From the NCBI RefSeq assembly GCF_030546935.1, contig NZ_JAUOPH010000002.1, forward strand, positions 248,001-312,000: a DNA stretch of 64,000 nt, read 5' to 3'. Below, one piece after another: positions 1-8,356 of the stretch. Each line of letters begins with the position of its first letter. The stretch's first letter is position 1. A model generated the notes under the pieces. It was given only the letters and a program-made list of their open reading frames with translations, did no database searches and was not told the DNA's origin. The DNA comes from Marinobacter sp. 2_MG-2023 (lineage in GTDB: Bacteria > Pseudomonadota > Gammaproteobacteria > Pseudomonadales > Oleiphilaceae). Both the position numbers and the translations under genes were made by a program.

Positions 1-1349
1 GCCGAAGGCACAGCAGGTTTTTCACCCTTGTCGATCATATTTGCAGTGTGGTTAACGGCCGACTGGGCAATATATGTTTTCGCCGCAATACGGGCCAGTG
101 GATCCTGCACACCTTCCATGTCGGCTACCGGCGTATTGAACTGGCGGCGGATGCGAGTGAAACCACCCGCTGTGCCCACAGAGTAGGCAGCCGAGCCCGC
201 CGCACCCGAAGGCAGCGTGATGCAGCGGCCAACCGAGAGGCACTCAACCAACATGCGCCAACCCTGACCGGCCATTTCCAGACCGCCGATAATATAATCC
301 AGCGGTATGAACACATCTTTACCAATAATCGGGCCGTTCAGGAAAGGGCTACCTATCGGGCAATGACGGCGGCCAATTTCCATGCCCTTGGTGTCACGAG
401 GTATGAGCGCACAGGTAATACCATAGTCTTCGGTCTCACCCAGCAGGCCGTCCGGGTCGAACATGCGGAATGCCAGGCCAACCACGGTTGCGATAGGCGC
501 AAGCGTAATCCAGCGTTTTTCAAAATCGAGTTTGATGCCAAGAACTTCTTTGCCGTCTATTTCCCGCTTGCATACAATGCCGGTATCCGGGAGCGAGGTG
601 GCATCCGAGCCAGCACGGGGGCCAGTAAGTCCGAAACAGGGTATTTCCCGACCATCGGCCAGGCGCGGCAAGTAGTGATCCTTTTGCTCATCAGTACCAT
701 ATTTGAGCAGCAACTCACCGGGACCGAGGGAGTTGGGCACGCCTACTGAAACCATGAGCATTTCATTGGCTGCAATCTTCTGCAATACCGCAGTCTGAGC
801 CTTGGCGGAGAAGCCCAGCCCACCGTACTCTTTCGGGATAATCATCCCGAAGAACTTCTCTTTCTTGAGAAAATCCCAAAGCTCTTTGGGCAGATCGGCG
901 CGTTCGACAGCGATATCCCAGGCATCACACATAGAGATGGCCTGGACGCACTGGTTATCCACGAAAGCCTGCTCTTCTTCATTCAGACCTGTATGACGGT
1001 TAATGAGCAGGTTGTGCCAGTCAGGCCTGCCGGTAAAAAGTTCACCATCCCAACCCACAGTCCCCGCTTCAAGTGCGACCTTCTCGGTATCGGACACCTT
1101 GGGCGCAACCTTCTTGAACATGGCAAAAACGCGTGGCGTGAGCCAGTTCTGGCGTAGCCCCGGCAATCCTGCCGCCGCCGTAACGGCAGCGCCAATAAAG
1201 AGAATCAGGGCCAGCCATCCGGATGCAAAGATCATCGACAGCAAGCCGACCACGACCATCACACCAATAGCCGGCTTGGCGCCGGATTCACGCCGCATGA
1301 CAATCAGCAAAGCTGCCAGCGCCACCAGAAACAGGATAAAAGTCATCAT
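1..1349 (-). CDS. fadE: FadE-type acyl-CoA dehydrogenase, N-terminal part (cut by left edge)
   Basis: The product is the large membrane-associated acyl-CoA dehydrogenase that starts fatty acid beta-oxidation by making the trans-2-enoyl-CoA with FAD. About 449 codons are visible; the C-terminal part lies beyond base 1. The protein opens with two hydrophobic segments (residues 1-20 and 30-55), as in E. coli FadE. Family segments follow: FFGMIIPKEYGGLGFSA, GVPNSLGPGELL, GTDEQKDHYLPRLA, LTGPRAGSDA and RWITLAPIATVVGLAF. The start is ATG at 1349, with a second ATG directly after it and AGAGAG just upstream. It lies 125 bases downstream of rapA on the same strand. I am confident of the family because the match to E. 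coli FadE continues along the whole visible part. Confidence 0.93.
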   Translation of the reverse strand, partial: MMTFILFLVALAALLIVMRRESGAKPAIGVMVVVGLLSMIFASGWLALILFIGAAVTAAAGLPGLRQNWLTPRVFAMFKKVAPKVSDTEKVALEAGTVGWDGELFTGRPDWHNLLINRHTGLNEEEQAFVDNQCVQAISMCDAWDIAVERADLPKELWDFLKKEKFFGMIIPKEYGGLGFSAKAQTAVLQKIAANEMLMVSVGVPNSLGPGELLLKYGTDEQKDHYLPRLADGREIPCFGLTGPRAGSDATSLPDTGIVCKREIDGKEVLGIKLDFEKRWITLAPIATVVGLAFRMFDPDGLLGETEDYGITCALIPRDTKGMEIGRRHCPIGSPFLNGPIIGKDVFIPLDYIIGGLEMAGQGWRMLVECLSVGRCITLPSGAAGSAAYSVGTAGGFTRIRRQFNTPVADMEGVQDPLARIAAKTYIAQSAVNHTANMIDKGEKPAVPS

Positions 1350-1461
1350 AAGCTCTCTATGTCATCCATGGTTTAAGACTACAAATACTTACGTTTACGG
1401 TATCTCATCAGATGATTACTGGCCAGCAGGCACAGCAGTGTCCAATGGTTAACCGTTTCAC

Positions 1462-1475
1462 AGAATGCGCATTCT
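1462..1475. repeat. 14-base perfect palindrome between rapA and fadE
   Basis: AGAATGCGCATTCT is perfectly self-complementary. It sits at the last base of rapA and about 115 bases upstream of fadE. It could be an operator for fadE or chance. I see no T-run, so it is unlikely to be a terminator. Confidence 0.2.
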
Positions 1476-4375
1476 CAGGCCGTGACAATAACCCGGATAC
1501 CCTCCAGTGCCAGGCTGGCGCGGCCGATTGCCTCACGGCCGGCATCCAGCTGCTTCCGGAAGTAGTCAATTTCATCTTCACGAATCGCCGGATTTACTTT
1601 TTTCAGGGCTTCCAGCCTGCGAATTTCCGGCTCAAAGTTTGCCTCCAACTGCTCCAATGCCTTCTGTTTCATAGGCTCGAGGTGCGGCTCAGACAAGCGC
1701 TCCACATGATCCACCATGGTTTCGACCTGCGGCCGGATCTGCGGGACAACCGCCTGGGCTGTGCGCCGGCGGATGTTTGAACAGAGATCGTTCAGGCGAT
1801 CATGGGGCAGTGCTGCGGAAAGCTCTTTACCGTTCACATCGACCAACAACCGCAAAGGCGAAACCGGCAAATATCGAGTCAATTGCAGGGCTTCCGGGGC
1901 CGGGCAATGCACGGTAAACAGCGCCTCCATCAGCAGAGTGCCCGGCGGCAGGGCCTTGACCGACAAGCTGGCCAGTGCCGCCTTACCTAACCCTGAGCTG
2001 GTTACCGAGTCCATCACGCCGGTTACCATCGGGTGTTCCCAGCTCATGAACGCAATGTCTTCACGCTCCAGTGCGTGCTGTCGGTCCCAGGTAACGGTTA
2101 TGCCGTCTTCCGGCAGCTCAGCTACATGACCGGCTTCATATTGCTCTCCGGGACGCAGGATGTCGGCATAGTCAGAGTGATCTTCTACCTCTACCCCAAG
2201 AATATCGAAAGCTTCCATCATGTAATCGCGTACCTGCACGGAGCCTTCTTCCTGTTCAATACCGGCGATCAGCGTATCGGCTATATCGCGACGACAGGAA
2301 TTGAGCTCAATCAGCGCATCCCGGCCGTTCTGTAGTAGCGTTTTCAGACGGCTGGTTTCAGCTGCCGAGGTTTCAACAAGGCTATCGAGGACCGAATACT
2401 CACCTTCAACTGCAAGCTTCCACGCCTCACTGACTTTTTCCTGCACCGCTACGCCGACGGCACAGCTTTCAGAAAATGCATTCAGGCCCTCATGGAACCA
2501 GCGATACTGAACCTCCTGCGACGTGTTCTGAAGATAGGGAACATGAATATCGATTGTTTCAGTCTGGCCAATACGGTCAAGACGCCCGATGCGTTGCTCA
2601 AGCAAATCCGGGTTTGCGGGCAAATCAAACAGTACCAGATGATGAGCAAACTGGAAGTTCCGACCTTCACTGCCAATCTCAGAGCAGATCAGCGCCTGCG
2701 CGCCCTGTTCATCGTCGGCAAAATACGCTGCGGCGCGATCACGCTCCACAAGGCTCAGATGTTCATGGAAAGCCGCACTGCGAATACCGGCCCGCAGCTG
2801 CAGATAATGCTCCAGCGCCATCGCAGTTTCAGCCATGGCACAGATGACCACAACTTTAGCGGGGCGCAGACCCGCCAGCTTTTTCTCCAGCCAGACGACT
2901 CTGGGGTCATCTGCCAGCCATTGTTCTTCGGGTACAAGATGCTCCGGGGACAACCCCGGATAACCAAATTCCTGGCCCTGATACATGGCAGGGCACTCCA
3001 GTGGAACCGCATTAACACGGCGTTCAGGGAAGCCCTGTATTGCGGCACGGGTGTTTCGGAACAAAACCCGCCCTGTACCATGGCGGTCAAGTAGAGCATC
3101 GATGATAGCCTCTCGTGGCGAATCGCCTTCCAGCAAGTGCGCCAGCTCGTCACCCAACCAGGCCTCCAGATCCTTGCGATCAGCCTCATCGATATCCGAT
3201 TTTTCGTCCTGCAAGCGCCGCACGACACTGTTAATCGCTTCGTACTGCTGCTCTTCCTGCTGAAATGCCCCCAAGTCGTGAAAACGTGCCGGATCCAGCA
3301 GGCGAAGCCGGGCAAAGTGGCTGGCAACACCTACCTGCTCTGGCGTTGCTGTCAGCAATAACAGGCCTTCACTGGCAGACGAAAGCTCTTCCACTATCTT
3401 GTATTCAGGGCTAACGCTTTCAGGGCTCCAGGCCAGGTGATGCGCCTCATCCACTATCATCAGGTCCCAACCTGCTGCCAGGGCGTCTTTGCTCGCCTTT
3501 TGACTGTTTACCAGGAAGTCGAGACTACACAGCACCAGCTGCTCACTTTCGAAGGGATTGACGGAAGACCCGCCTCCAAAGATATGGTTAACCAACGCAT
3601 CGACATCATCTTCGCTTTCTTCGATAGCGTCGTAGCGACTTTGATCGACAATGGAAAAGCGCAGATTAAAGCGCCGCAGCATTTCCACAAGCCATTGATG
3701 AATCAGCGAATCAGGCACCACAATCAAGGCTCGCCGGGCCCGGCCAGTCTGCAACTGATAATGCAGAATAAGGCCCGCTTCAATGGTTTTACCCAATCCA
3801 ACTTCATCCGCCAGAAGTACTCGTGGCGCGTGACGCTTCGCTACTTCGTGTGCAATATAGATTTGGTGCTGTAAGTGCTGTGTGCGGGCACCTATCAGGC
3901 CTCGGGCAGGCGAAGCCCGCAACCGATCCATGTGTTGCAACGTCGCAAACCGCAGACGAAAAGCGCCATTTCGATCAAATTGGCCGGCGAACAGACGTTG
4001 ATGAGGGGCTGAAAAATTGACAGAACCAGCGAGCTTTACCTCGGAAACCTGTTCCATGCCCGCTTCAGACCGCTCGTCTTCAGCTGCGCTGCCATCATCC
4101 GCAAATCTGTCCGCGTGGTACAGCAATACGCCACCGACATCCTCCACTGCGCGAACCAGAAATCTTGAGCCATCGAAAGTCTCAATTTCTTCGCCTATCT
4201 GATAGACAATGCGAGACAGCGGCGCATTATCGATGGCGTAAGTACGCTCTTCGTCAGCAGCAGGAAACCCCAGGGTCACCCGACGACCAGAAATCTCTGT
4301 GACAATGCCCAGCCCCAGCGCCGTATCACTGTGACTTACCCAACGCTGTCCAATAACAAATTCCGATGCGTCCAA
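1475..4375 (-). CDS. rapA: RNA polymerase-associated protein RapA (Swi2/Snf2 ATPase)
   Basis: RapA is an ATP-driven remodeller that binds RNA polymerase and promotes its recycling after termination. The chain has an N-terminal Tudor-like region (GQRWVS near the start), the helicase motif I loop LLADEVGLGKTIEAGLIL, the DEAH box DEAHHLAW, and C-terminal helicase motifs LICSEIGSEGRNFQF and QRIGRLDRIGQ. The C-terminal domain ends like E. coli RapA (RRLEALKKVNPAIREDEID). I chose a TTG start at 4375. GGGAGG lies four bases upstream, the resulting 966 residues match the 968 of E. coli, and the start falls 16 bases after the cysZ stop. A GTG at 4438 would add 21 residues, overlap cysZ and lacks a good ribosome site. 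It probably forms an operon with cysZ. Confidence 0.95.
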   Translation of the reverse strand: MDASEFVIGQRWVSHSDTALGLGIVTEISGRRVTLGFPAADEERTYAIDNAPLSRIVYQIGEEIETFDGSRFLVRAVEDVGGVLLYHADRFADDGSAAEDERSEAGMEQVSEVKLAGSVNFSAPHQRLFAGQFDRNGAFRLRFATLQHMDRLRASPARGLIGARTQHLQHQIYIAHEVAKRHAPRVLLADEVGLGKTIEAGLILHYQLQTGRARRALIVVPDSLIHQWLVEMLRRFNLRFSIVDQSRYDAIEESEDDVDALVNHIFGGGSSVNPFESEQLVLCSLDFLVNSQKASKDALAAGWDLMIVDEAHHLAWSPESVSPEYKIVEELSSASEGLLLLTATPEQVGVASHFARLRLLDPARFHDLGAFQQEEQQYEAINSVVRRLQDEKSDIDEADRKDLEAWLGDELAHLLEGDSPREAIIDALLDRHGTGRVLFRNTRAAIQGFPERRVNAVPLECPAMYQGQEFGYPGLSPEHLVPEEQWLADDPRVVWLEKKLAGLRPAKVVVICAMAETAMALEHYLQLRAGIRSAAFHEHLSLVERDRAAAYFADDEQGAQALICSEIGSEGRNFQFAHHLVLFDLPANPDLLEQRIGRLDRIGQTETIDIHVPYLQNTSQEVQYRWFHEGLNAFSESCAVGVAVQEKVSEAWKLAVEGEYSVLDSLVETSAAETSRLKTLLQNGRDALIELNSCRRDIADTLIAGIEQEEGSVQVRDYMMEAFDILGVEVEDHSDYADILRPGEQYEAGHVAELPEDGITVTWDRQHALEREDIAFMSWEHPMVTGVMDSVTSSGLGKAALASLSVKALPPGTLLMEALFTVHCPAPEALQLTRYLPVSPLRLLVDVNGKELSAALPHDRLNDLCSNIRRRTAQAVVPQIRPQVETMVDHVERLSEPHLEPMKQKALEQLEANFEPEIRRLEALKKVNPAIREDEIDYFRKQLDAGREAIGRASLALEGIRVIVTA

Positions 4376-4391
4376 AAAGCCTCCCGACTCA

Positions 4392-5141
4392 TTAATTTCG
4401 TGTTGCGCCGTTTTCGCGTACCCAATAGGCAGTCGCACCGCAAACGGCAGCGGGGACCACGATAAGATTCAGAACCGGCACCATGGCTCCCAACGCCACC
4501 GGCAATCCGAAACCCATCGCAGACAAACGGGTTTCGGCAAGTAACTGGCGTAGCGATTTGAAACTTACTTTGTGATTGTCTGCGGGGTAATCAACATATT
4601 GCAGCGCCATCATCCAACTGTTAAACAGAAACCACAGCACAGCCGCAACCAGGTTGACCACCGGGATCAAACCGATAATAAACAACCCTATGGCCCGCGG
4701 CAGGTAATAGCCGATTTTCTGCACTTCGCGCCAGAGTGACCGGGGAATATCTTTTATGATCTCGGCCCAGCCACCATCAGTGCTGACCTCCTGCCCAGTG
4801 AGGTGCTTTTCAGTCAACTCCGCCAGGTAACCATAAAACGGGGAACCAATCAGGTTGGCTACGATCACAAAACCGTAAGCGAGCATCAGCAGGATTACTG
4901 CTCCATATAAAATCCAGAACAGCCAGTCCAGCGCCTGCAGCCAGGCCCAATCGGGCAGCCAAGCCATTGCTGCAACAATCAAAGCACTAAAGAGCTCACC
5001 CAGAAAATAGAACAGCAGCCCGAAAAGCAGGACGTTAATCACAAGCGGAATCATAACAAACAGGCGCAGGCCGGGCTGGCGTATGAGGCTGAAGCCCTCA
5101 CCCAGATAGCCCAGTCCACGAAAAAAATTACCTCTGAGCAT
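4392..5141 (-). CDS. cysZ: sulfate transporter CysZ
   Basis: CysZ is an inner-membrane sulfate uptake protein that feeds cysteine synthesis. The 249 residues compare with 253 in E. coli and begin with the typical GLGYLGEGFSLIRQPGLR segment. Hydrophobic stretches lie near residues 28-50, 66-93, 150-175 and 205-235, in keeping with an EI24/CysZ fold. It is followed after 16 bases by rapA on the same strand. No cysteine-biosynthesis gene is nearby, so the assignment rests on the sequence. Confidence 0.9.
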   Translation of the reverse strand: MLRGNFFRGLGYLGEGFSLIRQPGLRLFVMIPLVINVLLFGLLFYFLGELFSALIVAAMAWLPDWAWLQALDWLFWILYGAVILLMLAYGFVIVANLIGSPFYGYLAELTEKHLTGQEVSTDGGWAEIIKDIPRSLWREVQKIGYYLPRAIGLFIIGLIPVVNLVAAVLWFLFNSWMMALQYVDYPADNHKVSFKSLRQLLAETRLSAMGFGLPVALGAMVPVLNLIVVPAAVCGATAYWVRENGATRN

Positions 5142-5238
5142 CGCTGATTAGCCCTCGACTTCAATGACAGTGACGGGGCGCAAAGCATATCATGTTGAAA
5201 ACCTTCACACAGCCAGAGAACTCTGACGGATTTCACCA

Positions 5239-5643
5239 ATGGCAACACTGAGACACCAACTGATAATCCTGCTGAACTTCCGGCCGCTGTGGCGATTTGC
5301 TCTGCTGCTATCAGTCATCGCGATTGGCTTTCTGGCAACCACAAGCAACAGCTATCCAATTCCCTCGGCGCCCAGTGACAAAGTGAATCACCTGATCGCT
5401 TTCTTTGAGCTCACAATTGTAACGCGACTGGCATGGCCGGAGCTTCGTGCTATCTGGTACGCACCGGTGTTACTGGCTTTCGGGCTAGCCATTGAAGGCG
5501 TACAAGCCAACCTGCCCTACAGAGACTTCTCAATGGCAGATGTCGCTGCCGACGGTGTGGGAATAGTGATAGGGCTGCTTCCCTGGCCAGGCCTACGCAA
5601 AGCTGACAAAAGGGACTTGAGAGATTCACCCAAATCCGTGTGA
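5239..5643 (+). CDS. VanZ-like family membrane protein
   Basis: A 134-residue membrane protein with hydrophobic segments near residues 17-34, 49-67, 73-88 and 100-116. The patterns SDKVNHLIAFFELT and AIEGVQANLPYRDFSMADVAADGVGIVIG are typical of the VanZ-like family, including the conserved H, E and D positions within membrane segments. The biochemical role of such stand-alone proteins is unknown; in enterococci VanZ is linked to teicoplanin resistance. It is divergent from cysZ (97 bases between starts) and followed by the GGA-rich RNA region. Confidence 0.8.
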   Translation: MATLRHQLIILLNFRPLWRFALLLSVIAIGFLATTSNSYPIPSAPSDKVNHLIAFFELTIVTRLAWPELRAIWYAPVLLAFGLAIEGVQANLPYRDFSMADVAADGVGIVIGLLPWPGLRKADKRDLRDSPKSV

Positions 5644-5660
5644 GATATCTCGCACACTGG

Positions 5661-5732
5661 TGTAAGAGCATGCCATGTGTTTGCGTACGCAACCAGTCTT
5701 ACCCTTACCTGACAATTTGGTAACCCTATGAT
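5661..5732 (+). promoter_or_regulatory. candidate control region of the GGA-rich RNA
   Basis: TGTAAG at 5661-5666 matches the first half of the GacA upstream box known from pseudomonad rsm RNA genes, but the expected second half CTTACA is not at the usual spacing. The nearest CTTAC is at 5698-5702. A perfect 12-base palindrome, TTGCGTACGCAA, lies at 5681-5692. TATGAT at 5727-5732 could be a -10 element, with TTACCT 16 bases upstream. A second possible -10, TATAGT, is at 5814-5819. Which of them starts the RNA cannot be decided from sequence. Confidence 0.35.
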
Positions 5733-5825
5733 ATGTAAAGCCTGAGATTTCTGAGACAGGAAGGCGGGCAACATGAGCGCGCAAAACTCACAGGTTTCCC
5801 TGCCACCAGTTGGTATAGTGATCTC

Positions 5826-6052
5826 GTCAAGGATGACAGGGAAAGGATGATGCACTGGATGCACCCCGGCACGGATTGTTGGGAGAAGCAGGGAAACAGG
5901 GACACCAGGCTTAAGGGATAACTATTCGGACCGCTGGCTCGGAAGCCGGCACCACGGAGTGGCACAAGGACTCGCAACACGGCTGTTGCACTCAGCGCAT
6001 GGATGCGCCGACCTCTTTCGGTAAAGGGCATCCTCATGGTTGCCCTTTTTTT
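5826..6052 (+). ncRNA. candidate CsrB/RsmZ-type RNA that titrates CsrA/RsmA
   Basis: This segment between the VanZ-like gene and selU has no convincing protein gene. It carries 14 GGA trinucleotides between 5831 and 6003, where about three would be expected. Several are in hairpin loops, the arrangement that binds CsrA/RsmA: TGCA-CTGGA-TGCA (5851-5863), GCTGGCT-CGGA-AGCCGGC (5933-5950), CCAC-GGA-GTGG (5952-5962) and GCGCA-TGGA-TGCGC (5995-6008). It ends in a hairpin plus seven Ts. By analogy with CsrB and RsmZ it would sequester the translational regulator CsrA/RsmA and so affect motility, biofilm and carbon storage. The 5' end is uncertain: TATAGT at 5814 suggests about 5826, and TATGAT at 5727 suggests about 5739. 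I do not recognise RNase P RNA, 6S or tmRNA features. Confidence 0.75.
6026..6052 (+). terminator. intrinsic terminator of the GGA-rich RNA
   Basis: GGGCA (6026-6030) pairs with TGCCC (6041-6045) across a 10-base loop and is followed by seven Ts (6046-6052). A smaller CCGA/TCGG hairpin lies just upstream. The element ends about 97 bases before selU. Confidence 0.8.
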
Positions 6053-6148
6053 ATGCTTCAATATCCCTAAAAGCTCGGTTCGGAAAAGCAGGAAATCGTC
6101 ACATCCGTTATACTGCTGCCTCACTCTGGCAAGCGATCGAGCCTTGAA

Positions 6149-7255
6149 ATGGCAAGCAGACCCGATACCGACAACTTCTTGTCCCTGTTCCTGAACAATA
6201 CACCGCTGATGGATGTACGGGCGCCTGTCGAGTTCGCCAGGGGAAGCTTCCCGACTGCTGCAAATGCGCCACTGATGAGTGACGAAGAGCGGCACCGGAT
6301 AGGCATCTGTTACAAGGAAAAAGGTCAGGCCGAAGCCATCCGACTGGGACACCAACTGGTTTCAGGTGATATCAAGGCCCAGCGTATTGAAGCCTGGAAG
6401 CGGTTTATCGCGCGCCACCCCGACGGCTACCTTTTTTGCTTTCGCGGCGGCTTACGTTCCAGGCTCACCCAGCAGTGGATCCGGGAAGCGGGCATTGACT
6501 TCCCCCTCATCAAAGGCGGTTACAAAGCACTACGCCGTTTCCTGATAGACAGCCTTGAGAACCTTGTTGAGTCCAGCGATTTCAGAGTGATCAGTGGGCG
6601 CACAGGCACAGGAAAAACCCGCGTTTTGCAACGGCTTCCAAACCCGGTGGACCTCGAAGGGTTGGCCAATCACCGGGGTTCCAGCTTCGGCCGGCAAGTT
6701 ACACCCCAGCCATCACAGATTGATTTTGAAAACCGCCTCGCGGTGGCCGTGCTGAAAGCGCGCCACTTAAAAGAAGGATCGGTTTATCTGGAAGATGAGA
6801 GCCGCCTGGTTGGCCGCTGCGCTATGCCGGAGACCCTGAAAGAGCGTATAAATCGTGCTCCCCTGCTTATTCTCGAAAGGTCGCTGGAAGACCGTACCCG
6901 CATTATCCGGGAAGACTACGTGGAGGCCATGTCGGCCGATTACGTGAGCCGCGATGGCGAAGAAGCCGGTTGGCTCAATTTTCGCGACTACCTTCTGGGT
7001 GCGCTCGACCGCATAAGCAAGCGCCTCGGTGGCGAGCGCCATGCCCGGCTGCGCAGTGTTATGGAACAGGCCCTGGCGCAACAGGAAAGCCGTGGCTATG
7101 TTCACGGCCACGACGACTGGATTCAGCCTCTCCTTCAAGACTATTACGACCCGATGTATGACTATCAGCTCAGCCAGAAACGGGGGCAGGTACTTGTCCG
7201 TGGCGGCGCAGATGCAATCATCGAGTGGGCTAACTCTGATGTACCCCGACCGTAA
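6149..7255 (+). CDS. selU: tRNA 2-selenouridine synthase SelU (MnmH)
   Basis: SelU replaces the sulfur of 2-thiouridine at the tRNA wobble position with selenium, through a geranylated intermediate. The N-terminal rhodanese domain (about residues 10-135) begins with LMDVRAPVEFARG and carries the catalytic Cys97 in YLFCFRGGLRS, the same position as in E. coli YbbB. A P-loop, GRTGTGKT, is at 150-157, followed by VDLEGLANHRGSSFG and VYLEDESRLVG. The C-terminus has YYDPMYDYQL. The 368 residues compare with 364 in E. coli. No selD is in the window. Confidence 0.95.
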   Translation: MASRPDTDNFLSLFLNNTPLMDVRAPVEFARGSFPTAANAPLMSDEERHRIGICYKEKGQAEAIRLGHQLVSGDIKAQRIEAWKRFIARHPDGYLFCFRGGLRSRLTQQWIREAGIDFPLIKGGYKALRRFLIDSLENLVESSDFRVISGRTGTGKTRVLQRLPNPVDLEGLANHRGSSFGRQVTPQPSQIDFENRLAVAVLKARHLKEGSVYLEDESRLVGRCAMPETLKERINRAPLLILERSLEDRTRIIREDYVEAMSADYVSRDGEEAGWLNFRDYLLGALDRISKRLGGERHARLRSVMEQALAQQESRGYVHGHDDWIQPLLQDYYDPMYDYQLSQKRGQVLVRGGADAIIEWANSDVPRP

Positions 7256-7351
7256 TGTTTGGTATATAGAACCTGTAATACCTCTGACCCCATCCGGGGT
7301 TATATTAATGACGAATGTTAAAAAAACAGAATCGACAAGGAACCCCCTAAT

Positions 7352-8185
7352 ATGGAAGATCTACTAAGCTCTGACGGGCGCGCTGCTGAATACATGGACC
7401 AGGCTATCGCGCTGGTCATGACCTATGCTCCAAAAGTTTTGCTGGCTATTGTCACGCTGATTATCGGTATGTGGCTGATCAATCGCTTTGTAAAAATGCT
7501 GGACTCAAGACTTGGTAAAAAAGACCCTACGCTGAACAAGTTTTTATGTGGACTTCTCAGCGCCATTCTGAAAATTTTGCTACTTGTCTCTGTTGCATCC
7601 ATGGTCGGCATTGCGACCACCTCCTTCGTTGCTATTATCGGTGCCGCAGGTCTGGCTGTTGGTCTGGCATTGCAAGGCAGCCTTGGCAACTTTGCCGGCG
7701 GAGTACTGATCCTGCTCTTCAAGCCGTTTAAAGTAGGGGATGTGATCGAAGCTCAGGGCTTCCTGGGCTCTGTGCGTGAAATCAGCATTCTTTACACGAT
7801 TGTCGACACCTTTGATAACCGCCGCGTCGTTATCCCCAACGGCCAGCTGTCAAACTCCAGCCTGACCAACATGAGCGTCTATGACACTCGTCGCTGCGAT
7901 ATGTCTTTTGGCATCGGCTACGGCGATGATATCGACAAAGCCAAATCCATCGTCATGCGACTGATCTCTGAAGACGAGCGCGCTTTGAAAGATCCGGCTC
8001 CCATCGTGGTTGTTGGCAGCCTGGGTGATAGCTCAGTAAATCTGACTGTACGTGCCTGGACCAAGGCCGGCGACTTGTGGCCGTTCAATTGGGATATGCA
8101 GGAACGCGTGAAAAAGGCGTTTGACGCGGAAGGTATCTCTATTCCCTTCCCCCAACGCGACGTACACATGTACAAAACCGAGTGA
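7352..8185 (+). CDS. mscS: small-conductance mechanosensitive channel MscS
   Basis: MscS opens under membrane tension and releases solutes during osmotic downshock. The 277 residues (286 in E. coli) contain three membrane segments near residues 25-47, 66-90 and 93-115. The pore helix carries the Gly/Ala pattern GLAVGLALQGSLGNFAGGVL. The beta domain follows (FKPFKVGDVIEAQGF, then VIPNGQLSNSSLTN), and the C-terminal cage ends in GISIPFPQRDVHM. The gene has 96 bases upstream of it after selU, including a short ACCCC/GGGGT stem, so it may be transcribed separately. Confidence 0.95.
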   Translation: MEDLLSSDGRAAEYMDQAIALVMTYAPKVLLAIVTLIIGMWLINRFVKMLDSRLGKKDPTLNKFLCGLLSAILKILLLVSVASMVGIATTSFVAIIGAAGLAVGLALQGSLGNFAGGVLILLFKPFKVGDVIEAQGFLGSVREISILYTIVDTFDNRRVVIPNGQLSNSSLTNMSVYDTRRCDMSFGIGYGDDIDKAKSIVMRLISEDERALKDPAPIVVVGSLGDSSVNLTVRAWTKAGDLWPFNWDMQERVKKAFDAEGISIPFPQRDVHMYKTE

Positions 8186-8259
8186 ATTAGTAATCCGTAT
8201 CTCTTAGATACAACCCGTTACTCGCAAACTGCACAACCTCAGCTAAGCTGACCATTAAT

Positions 8260-8281
8260 GACGGGGCCAAATGGCCCCGTC
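8260..8281. terminator. stem-loop after mscS
   Basis: GACGGGGCC (8260-8268) and GGCCCCGTC (8273-8281) form a perfect nine-pair stem with an AAAT loop, 75 bases after the mscS stop. No T-run follows, so termination is only probable. Confidence 0.5.
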
Positions 8282-8356
8282 AGGCCATCGCCGGAACAGA
8301 GTGAGGTCTTTATCACCGTTCCGGATCGCTGTCATTGCTGGTAGGAGGCTGTCTCT

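Noticed and set aside
5739..6052. RNase P RNA, 6S RNA or tmRNA as identity of the gene-poor region
   Set aside because: None of the conserved blocks of these RNAs that I know can be found; the GGA-loop hairpins point to the Csr/Rsm type.
6003..6194. Short plus-strand frame starting within the RNA terminator
   Set aside because: It has no ribosome site, crosses the terminator and overlaps the selU start.
5726..6355. Minus-strand open frame of 209 codons across the gene-poor region and the selU start
   Set aside because: It runs through the GGA hairpins and terminator and shows no family resemblance; the RNA interpretation explains the region better.
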